Shown here: piece by piece, positions 57,089-64,000 of the stretch | Numbering within the stretch: position 1 is the first letter of the stretch | Layout: each line of letters begins with the position of its first letter | NCBI RefSeq assembly: GCF_019175385.1 | Contig: NC_083342.1 | Location: forward strand, 116,002,376 to 116,066,375 | Length of the DNA: 64,000 nucleotides | Origin: Lycium barbarum | Taxonomy: Eukaryota > Streptophyta > Magnoliopsida > Solanales > Solanaceae | Direction of reading: 5' to 3' | Made by a program: the position numbers and the translations under genes | The notes under the pieces: model-generated | The model's database searches: none | Seen by the model: only the letters and a program-made list of their open reading frames with translations | Told to the model about the DNA's origin: nothing

Positions 57089-60000
57089 ATGGAGGAAAAA
57101 TTGAAAATGGAAGTAAGCGAAGACACTGATTCTAAAGAGTGTTTTCTTCAGAGATACTTCTTACAGGAATGGAAACTTGTTAAATCACTCCTCCATGATA
57201 TCATTTCCAATGGACGTGTTTCCGACATCTCTTCTGTACATAAGATCCGATCTATCGTATGTCTTTCAACTGCATAATTATTACTCATATGCTATTTTTC
57301 TTATGGAATTTAGGTAAAAAGCTCAAATATGCCCATAGAAATGGCCTATCCGTGTCAAATTTGGTTCACTAATGGAGCCCTACTGATGCCACGTGCCATT
57401 ATCTAAACGCTTCATTACTTACCAGGCCCCACCCCTCTCACCCTTTTTTACGAGTGAGCCATTTCGTTAAGTTCTGTGGCATATTTTGCGTACTTGTAAA
57501 ATTTAACTTTGGCTTTTTGAATTTTGTTTGTGTTTAACAATAGTAATTCGGCTATTTTGGCTCATCCTGTTAGGAGAATGACATGATTGATAACAAATAG
57601 AGCTAGAGTAGGATGGTTGAAATGGACAAGTGTTATGTTGAAAAGTCATTAACAACTTATTTAAACTCTAAGGTATTTCAATGAAGAATCAAGAATATTC
57701 AAAGAGTTGTATAGAATTGGAAAGAAACCTCTAGAATGAGAATTCTAGAAGTGTAGTTCGGAAACAGCCTCTCTACCCCACAAAGGTAGGGGTAAGGTCT
57801 GGGTAGATCCTACCCTCCCCGGACCCCACTTGTGGGACTACTCTGGGTAGGTTGTTGTTGTTGTAGTTCTGGATAAGGCAAAAAAGGAAAAGATCTAGAA
57901 CTTGTGGAGTGAAGTAGTGGAGAAATAACTCAGTAGATTCTTTCATCTCCACCTATAAATAGAGGTGGTTCATTTGAGTTGTAAGTGTGCTCAAGAAGAG
58001 ACCAAGTAAGAATGAAAGCAAACAAGAAAGAACATGAGAGCAAAAGGTGAGAAAATAAGAGAGAGCAACAAAGAGGGTTGCTAGAGTGTGAGTGAACGAA
58101 AAATTGAGTGTAAAGATTTGTAAGACCGAAGCGGGTCTTTAGTTTGCAATAATAAAATTCAAGTTTTTTTTTTTTTTTTTTTGATTAAGCACCGGGTGTC
58201 CAGGTCTCTTTGATCCCCGACTAATCCCGGGGGTGCACAGGCCCTCGGCAAGGACACCACGGGTAATTCAGGGTTTTTACCCCAGTCCGATGGCCCTCAG
58301 AAATTGTTTGCACCCAGTGGGTTTCGAACTTGAGACCTTGAAAGGGAGCACAATAAAATTCAAGTTGTGAGCAATCAATTGCGATCAACGATATTCAATA
58401 ATTGGTTAGCAACTCAAGGGAGATCCTACAAGCTACTGTAGAGGGCACAAGTCAAGAGGCACTAATCAATGACGCATTTTGCAAGCACCCTCAATAGCGT
58501 TGAGAAACACAACGCAAATAACTACAGTGCATGGGGCACAAGGATGTAATATTATTTTCTCGGCCAAGAATTGTGGGATATTGTTGGTGGCTCAAAGACT
58601 ACACCACTAACCTATGTCAAAGCAGCAAAAAGGTGAAAGTTTAAAGCTGGAAACGTCATCTATGCTCTCGCTGTAACAGTCAAAGATGAGTTCTTGCAAT
58701 ATATTAAGAACGCCGAGACCCCCAATAAGCTTAGGACACGCTGGCGACAATTTTTGTGTACAAGAATGATGTGAGATTACAAAGGCTTGAAAACAAGCTT
58801 TTGTTGATCGCGTAGCAGAATATGACAATTAGTCAGTAGTCAATACTTCTCAAAGGTTAGATCTTTATGTGATGAAATATCAAAATACTATCCAGAGAAT
58901 TTGGGAAGTTGATAAGGCTTCACTATTTCTGGATTAAGTTGGGTGATGCCTCAGAATCTGAGAGAGGCATCTGTGAGTTGGAGTCTTTGGAAAGCTGATA
59001 AGGCCATCAAGAAGACCTGGTTGATGATCCTGCTGATATTTTTTGGAGCCTCTGGAATGAGACAAACAGAAGGTGTTTTGATGGCATCTCAACTCCAAGC
59101 CACTCTCTTAAAGCTAAATATTTAGTTAATCTCTTTTGTTGGACAATGTTGTCCCCATTAACTAGTTCACTACAGTTTTTGAATTTTATTAGCACTTTAG
59201 TTCTTGACTGAGACATTGTATTTGGGGCAAACAATGTTCTCCTACACTTTTGTTCTTTTGTAATTAGCCTCCTGTAACTTTGCATCTTCTTGATGCCTTT
59301 CTATGAAACATATTCATCAAAAAAAAAAAAAAAAAATAGTATCCAGAGAATGCTATCATAGCGACAAGGATGAGGACAATCATCTTATTGTCGGGACATA
59401 TATTTAGCCTAAAGTTTTGAACTTTGGTGTGATTTGATTAAAAATTAAGCAAAAGGAACTATATAACTACAGTTGGGACCAAAGAATGTTATTGAACTTC
59501 AAGTTTGATAATTGTGGTCTCTCTTTTCTATTTATATGACACTCATACATCCTTGATCCCTCCTGAAAAGATTGACTCCTTTCTATAGTTGGAAGTTCAT
59601 TGTATTAACATTTCTGTTTTGCCCTTATGGCATGCTCTTATACGAATTAATATGGCATGTTGAAGACCACTAGATGCTGAGGATACTTTTGGTAGAATTA
59701 TATATTTAATTTATGCCTGAAAAATCTTACTTTATTTCTTAAATTCCAAGTTCAGTCAAATACCAAATTATATATTGAATTGCAGGAAGTATTTTTATTT
59801 GATGTTTAAGGACAATTTGTTTTTTATGCGATAATATAATTAACTGAAATGATCGTTCATTGGTGAGTAAAGTTTGGATTGAATTGCTGGTTTTGATAAC
59901 TAAAAGTGAGCTTGTAGAGGAACTGTGAAGAGATTTACCTGTGGAGAAAGAAATTTGAAGAATGTATTGGTTCAAATTTCTGGTAGTTTCTGCTCGCTTT

Positions 60001-63000
60001 TTGTGCATTTTAATGTAGGATACTATATTCTTGATGATGATGCCAAGTCCAAACTCTTAATAGTATTTGATTCTGTGAATACTTTGCTTTCAGAATTCCT
60101 AAAACATCAGTTGCCTAGAGCTAATGCAAGTTTTATAATAGTTATTTTTTTCTTTGGGTAGTACCTTAATTATTTGTTTGACTATTAAAAATGTGATTTG
60201 CAGATGGACAAATATCAGGAGCAAGGTCAATTACTGGAGCCTTACCTCGAGAGTATGATTTCGCCCCTCATGTCCATTGTCCGTTCAAAAGCTGTCGAAC
60301 TAGCTGCTGCCTCGGAAGATATTCTTGAAGTAATTAAGCCTGTGTGTATTATAATATATTCTCTGGTGACAGTTTGTGGCTACAAGGCTGTTGTCAAGTT
60401 CTTCCCTCATCAGGTCTCTGACCTGGAGCTTGCAGTATCTCTCCTGGAGAAATGCCATAATACACAAGCTGGAACATCATTACGACACGAAAGTACTGGA
60501 GAGATGGAAGCAAAGTGTGTGATACTATTGTGGCTCTACATTCTTGTACTGGTCCCTTTTGATATAGCTTCTGTGGATACTAGTGCTGGGGATAATAACT
60601 ATGCTGGGGGTGATGAGCCACCTCCACTTGTACTAAGAATTCTGGAATTCTCTAAAGACTACCTTTCAAACGCGGGTCCTATGCGAACCATGTCTGGTTT
60701 GCTGCTCTCAAGGCTTCTAACACGCCCAGATATGACAAAGGCTTTTACCAGGTCCAACTGCCAATACCCTTGCCATTTCTAACAGTTCATGATTTGAAAT
60801 CTCACTATCAAGCAGATGAAAATTACCAAAAAGGAAGAAAGAACAAGTAAAAGTAGATGAATTGTCTGGTCATTTTCATGCATGCACATTTATGTTTGTG
60901 AATGCAAATGACAAGATATTTGCTGGAGTACAATTTACTGCATTTTCACTTTGCTTATGACACGGGCAATTCACTTTATGCACGATCAGCAGAATCCTCG
61001 TCCTTTCTTACAAATTGTCATAATGCCTGCTGAGCATTCTATTTTATTTTTCTCTATGTTAAATAGTACTCCCTCCGGTTCAAAAAGAGTGTCCACTTAG
61101 CCATTTGCACACCCCTTAAGAAAATACTAACTTCTAGGGAAAAATAGGTAATTTGACTAAATTACCCCTAACTAAATAGGTATTGGGATTTGGTCACTTA
61201 ATGCTTAATAAGGGCAAATCTGAAAAAATAAGGTTAATTCTTTTTTGACTTGGTAAGTGGACACTCTTTTTGAATAAAAAAATAAAGGCGAAGTGGACAC
61301 TCTTTTTGAACCGGAGGGAGTATCTGTTTGGGCAGCAAAAAGAATATAAACCCTTCTAAGAATGAAATATGCTGAGAAAGTATGATGTAAGTGCATTATA
61401 CCTCCTTTGGGGATTATTTAACTCCTTCGAATTATCTTACACTAAATGTTTGTGATACATAGTTGCTTTCCTTATAATTTTTTTTTCCAGCTTTGTGGAC
61501 TGGACGCATGAAGTTATGTCCTGTCTTTCAAATGATGTTGTCAATCACTTCCAGCTATTGGGTGCAGTTGAAGCACTAGTTGCTATTTTCAAGGTCCGCT
61601 CTTTATTCATTGTGCCCTATTTTGGTTATTTCCTAACTTTCTTTATGTACAATTATTAGCTGTAGAATCTGTGATACTACTTTAGAACTTAGACATTCCT
61701 CTCAAACTGAAATTTGAATGAAATGAATTCATCTTCATGCCTCTCCCTTCAGACCATGAAATATTTGTAGCTGCTCTTCCAGGAACAATCTCTTTTGGTA
61801 ATTATCTGACAGGTGAAAATCAATTTTGAAAGAAATGGACAGGGTTCAATTTGGATTTTATCAAGTAAATGCCAAGTTTAAGTTTCAGTTATCTTTGAAA
61901 GCATATCCTGATGTGATAATACAGAGATCAGGTGTCGAATGGAAGAGACACATTGATCATGTTACCAAGTCTAATATCTTTAATAACGTAGACATCTTTT
62001 TGGCTGTACTCCCCATGGATGGCCCAATTGTGAAAGATGTTATCTAACCCGTTCATTATTTGGTGATCTTGCATTCTTGCTTATAATATGTGTTTTCTTA
62101 GAGCACTATTGTTTCCTCTAAATGCAGAATGGAAGCCCTAAAGTGTTGCTTAGTGTGATTCCTGGTATTTGGAATGACACATCAGCTCTGATGAAGTCCA
62201 ACACTGCAGCTCGGAGCCCTTTACTTCGTAAGTATCTTGTGAAGCTAACTCAAAGGATTGGGATGATATGTCTCCCTCCACGTCATCAGCCATGGCGATA
62301 TGTGGTAAGATAGCTGATTCTGCGAAAGATCGGGCTTAAATATTTCTTACTAGTTACCGAGTGATGGTTGCTCTGCTTCAAAATTCCTGTGCGCTTACCT
62401 AGTTAACTAGATTTAGTATCATTACTGGAAACCAGTTGTCCTGCCTTCTTTCTAAGAGAAAAAGTATTGATAAAAAAGTTTTGATATTTTGTGGGAAAAG
62501 GGAGATTAGGGTCTTTGTATTTTTCTGTCAGGTAGCATCCTTTTTCTTTATGTTGTGTAATTTTGAACATTGTCATCCTTTCTTGCTCTTTCCATCCTTG
62601 TCAATATCTCTTTCGTTTATAAAATCACAGTGTTGTGATGTTTATCAAAGTTAAGAGCAACATGTTTATCAGCTCCTTCTCTCTTTGTTCATTTACTGGT
62701 TACTTGTCTCTGTTTCTCATCTCTGTTTTTTTCAGTATTGCGCTGAAATACTTCTGTACTGATCAACTCACCATAGAATTTGGAAAAATATTTAGTAGTA
62801 ATGCTTGTTTTTGCCATGTAGGGTAGAACCAGCATGCTTGGAGGGCATATTACTGTTGATAGAATTGGAGTGAACCAATACAATGATGATAGAAACAGTG
62901 ATCTTTCAAACATCTATCAAGACCCAAACTGTCATGAAGAAGATGACATGGATGTCCCTGATATAGTAGAAGAGATAATTGAATTACTGCTGTCAGGACT

Positions 63001-63010
63001 GCGTGATACG
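57089..63010 (+). CDS. TFCD: Tubulin-folding cofactor D, 3' partial
   Basis: Exons 57089-57256, 60204-60751, 61491-61593, 62128-62304 and 62822-63010 encode the first 395 or so residues; more exons must lie beyond the window. Matching family motifs: [89 protein letters not shown] and [24 protein letters not shown] (Arabidopsis TITAN1/CHAMPIGNON) is a HEAT-repeat chaperone that captures beta-tubulin and joins alpha-beta heterodimers in the cytosol. The start at 57089 is preferred over an in-frame ATG at 56972, which lies in a TE end. Introns follow GT-AG. Intron 1 (2.9 kb) is TE-loaded; introns 2 and 5 hold a Stowaway MITE and an RTE fragment. No stops in exons. Confidence 0.93.
57760..57861 (+). 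mobile_element. RTE LINE/TS-SINE-type tail-only insertion
   Basis: A 102-bp plus-strand tail (GGAAACAGCCTC start, TTG-repeat end), flanked by TGTAGTTC at 57752-57759 and 57862-57869. It interrupts the Copia LTR in TFCD intron 1. Confidence 0.85.
58164..58351 (-). mobile_element. tRNA-derived SINE with poly(A) tail
   Basis: Minus-strand SINE: B-box-like sequence GGTCTCAAGTTCGAAACCC (in reverse complement near 58320-58338) and a 19-base or longer T run at the left end, i.e. a poly(A) tail. A 13-bp duplication AATAAAATTCAAG lies at 58151-58163 and 58352-58364. Confidence 0.87.
58600..59420 (+). pseudogene. Copia gag remnant (UBN2-type)
   Basis: In shifting frames the sequence reads [28 protein letters not shown], then [15 protein letters not shown] and [20 protein letters not shown]. 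This matches the gag-polypeptide pattern of Copia elements and runs on after the L1 insertion with [15 protein letters not shown]. Frameshifts and stops are frequent. Confidence 0.75.
58901..59336 (+). mobile_element. 5'-truncated L1 LINE with poly(A)
   Basis: The end of an L1 ORF2 is visible as [20 protein letters not shown] and a hydrophobic tail ending VLD, followed by a 3'UTR and an 18-base A run. The target duplication is TA(C/G)TATCCAGAGAAT at 58886-58900 and 59337-59351 (14 of 15). It is inserted in the Copia gag remnant. Confidence 0.88.
61069..61320. mobile_element. Stowaway MITE in TFCD intron 2
   Basis: A 252-bp element with inverted ends CTCCCTCCGGTTCAAAAAGA and a TA duplication at both sides. 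An additional internal copy of the GTGGACACTC block near 61254 pairs with the same end. Ends are almost identical, so it is fairly young. Confidence 0.95.
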
Positions 63011-63307
63011 GTATGTCTAAAGGGTGAGCTTCCATCTTGTACTTTTCTGATTGTCCTCATTAATCTTAAGTATTTGGTGCGAGACTTGTAGACAAATTCA
63101 AGTTGATATCTGTTTAATTTTATTTATTTATTTTTAAAAAGAATCCCCCTTCACCTCCTCCTCATGTGTCATGGAAGAAGCATGATAAATTTGAGTTGAA
63201 TATCCACGTATATTTCTCTTTCATTTTGAGCTAGTGCATTTGAAAACTTGATATCTTGACTCAAGGTTGTGTCTCTTTCAGTACGCGTATGGGCGCACGT
63301 GTCAAAT

Positions 63308-63509
63308 GAGATCAGTTAGCTTGAACGGAAGTAAATAATTGTCTGTTTCTGTTCCATAAGGTGACTGACACTAAGAATCTCCTAAAGCAGTTAGTAAATG
63401 ACACTTCATCAAGCTGAAGAGTCATAAAGTGTCATTTGCTTACTATTTTCGGAGATTCTTAGTGTCACTCACGTTATGGAACAGAAACAGAGAATGGTTA
63501 ACTGATCTC
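63308..63509. repeat. Hairpin of about 200 nt in TFCD intron 5
   Basis: Inverted arms pair from AGATCAGTTA/TAACTGATCT at the outside through CTGTTTCTGTTCCATAAG, GACACTAAGAATCTCC and AAATGACACTT, with a loop of about 20 bases (CATCAAGCTGAAGAGTCAT). Pairing is good but imperfect. It could be a small MITE or a precursor of a small RNA. Confidence 0.8.
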
Positions 63510-63552
63510 TTTTTTCATTCATCTGTAGTTACTATATTAAAAACAGGTTTAT

Positions 63553-63972
63553 GTCTTACCGAGGACATGACCTTAGATAGGAGGTTGTGGAGGACTCAGA
63601 TTAGGATAGAAGGCTAGGTTGCTTATCCTTTCACCCTAGTAGTTGTAGTTTTGCTCATTCGTTTATTGCCATTTGATTTCTGCTTATATTTGTTGGGCCT
63701 TGTACTTTGATTATCTTATTTATCGATGGTAGCTAATACTCCTTTCTTTCCAGACTGTTCTATCATGACTTTCTCGCTTTTGTTATTCCTCGTTTTCATA
63801 TTGTTTTTGATATGCTTGTCCCTATCTGACTTTTTGTCTTGTTTTCTCTCCTGAGCCGAGGGTCTTTCGGAAACAGCCGCCCTACCTTTCAAGGTGGGGG
63901 TTAGGTCTGCGTACACTCTACCCTCCCCAGACCCCACATTGTGGGATTCTATTGGGCATGTTGTTGTTGTCT
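63553..63972 (+). mobile_element. 5'-truncated RTE LINE in TFCD intron 5
   Basis: It begins at the very end of the RTE ORF (EDMTLDRRLWRTQIRIEG), and runs through the spacer to the TTG-repeat tail at about 63960-63970. The possible duplication TGTCTTA on both sides is short and overlaps element sequence. It is the sixth copy of this tail in the window. Confidence 0.8.
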
Positions 63973-64000
63973 TATCATGCATTAGTATCATTTCATTCCA

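Larger units (their letters stand above)
57569..59470 (+). mobile_element. Degraded Copia element (LTR plus gag) in TFCD intron 1
   Basis: An LTR-like segment starts TGTTAGGAGAATGACATGAT at 57569, includes a TATAAATA box near 57953, and passes into gag at about 58600. No second LTR or pol region is present. Three later insertions lie inside it: a RTE tail (57760), a SINE (58164) and an L1 (58901). The right limit is approximate. Confidence 0.6.

Noticed and set aside
61826..62047. 73-codon frame in TFCD intron 3
   Set aside because: It looks superficially protein-like, but no family match was recognised and it sits between well-supported exons that join in frame without it.

Overview
This is plant nuclear DNA, most likely from a member of the Solanaceae. 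The basis is intron-rich plant genes, RTE-clade LINEs whose 3' tails end in TTG repeats (a Solanaceae hallmark), tRNA-derived SINEs, Stowaway, Tourist and hAT MITEs, and Copia and Gypsy LTR elements. The species cannot be named from the sequence alone. There are no bacterial genes, rRNA, tRNA or CRISPR features.

Host genes, all on the + strand: the 3' part of a tandem-domain nitroreductase-like (SagB-type) gene (1-4086); a DUF641/GIL1-like gene with a probable long 5'UTR intron (about 9975-14237); three small secreted pectin methylesterase inhibitor-like (PMEI) genes (16480, 41279, 48022), of which the last two are recent duplicates; and the 5' half of tubulin-folding cofactor D (57089 to beyond the window end).

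Most of the rest is mobile DNA, with boundaries dated by target-site duplications (TSDs). 5-10 kb holds RTE LINE copies, one split by a hAT element. 18.8-28 kb holds a long inverted repeat, a minus-strand Helitron 3' terminus followed by an array of repeated Helitron 5' ends, and a foldback MULE with a 9-bp TSD. 28.4-39 kb is a three-level nest: two Gypsy-type solo LTRs inside a decayed Copia element, itself inside an older solo LTR. 39-48.7 kb is the PMEI duplication with promoter relics, an L1 fragment and MITEs. 50.96-56.42 kb is a MULE with 215-bp terminal inverted repeats and a 9-bp TSD that carries a plant mobile domain (PMD) gene and no visible transposase. Intron 1 of cofactor D contains a Copia fossil broken by three later retro-insertions.

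The most unusual object is the PMD-carrying MULE: its ends hold seven copies of a 21-bp hairpin module, its gene has a duplicated exon, and one splice acceptor appears to have been lost by a G-to-A change. The next most unusual is the Helitron array. The PMEI cluster shows how TE insertion and promoter duplication reshape a small gene family.
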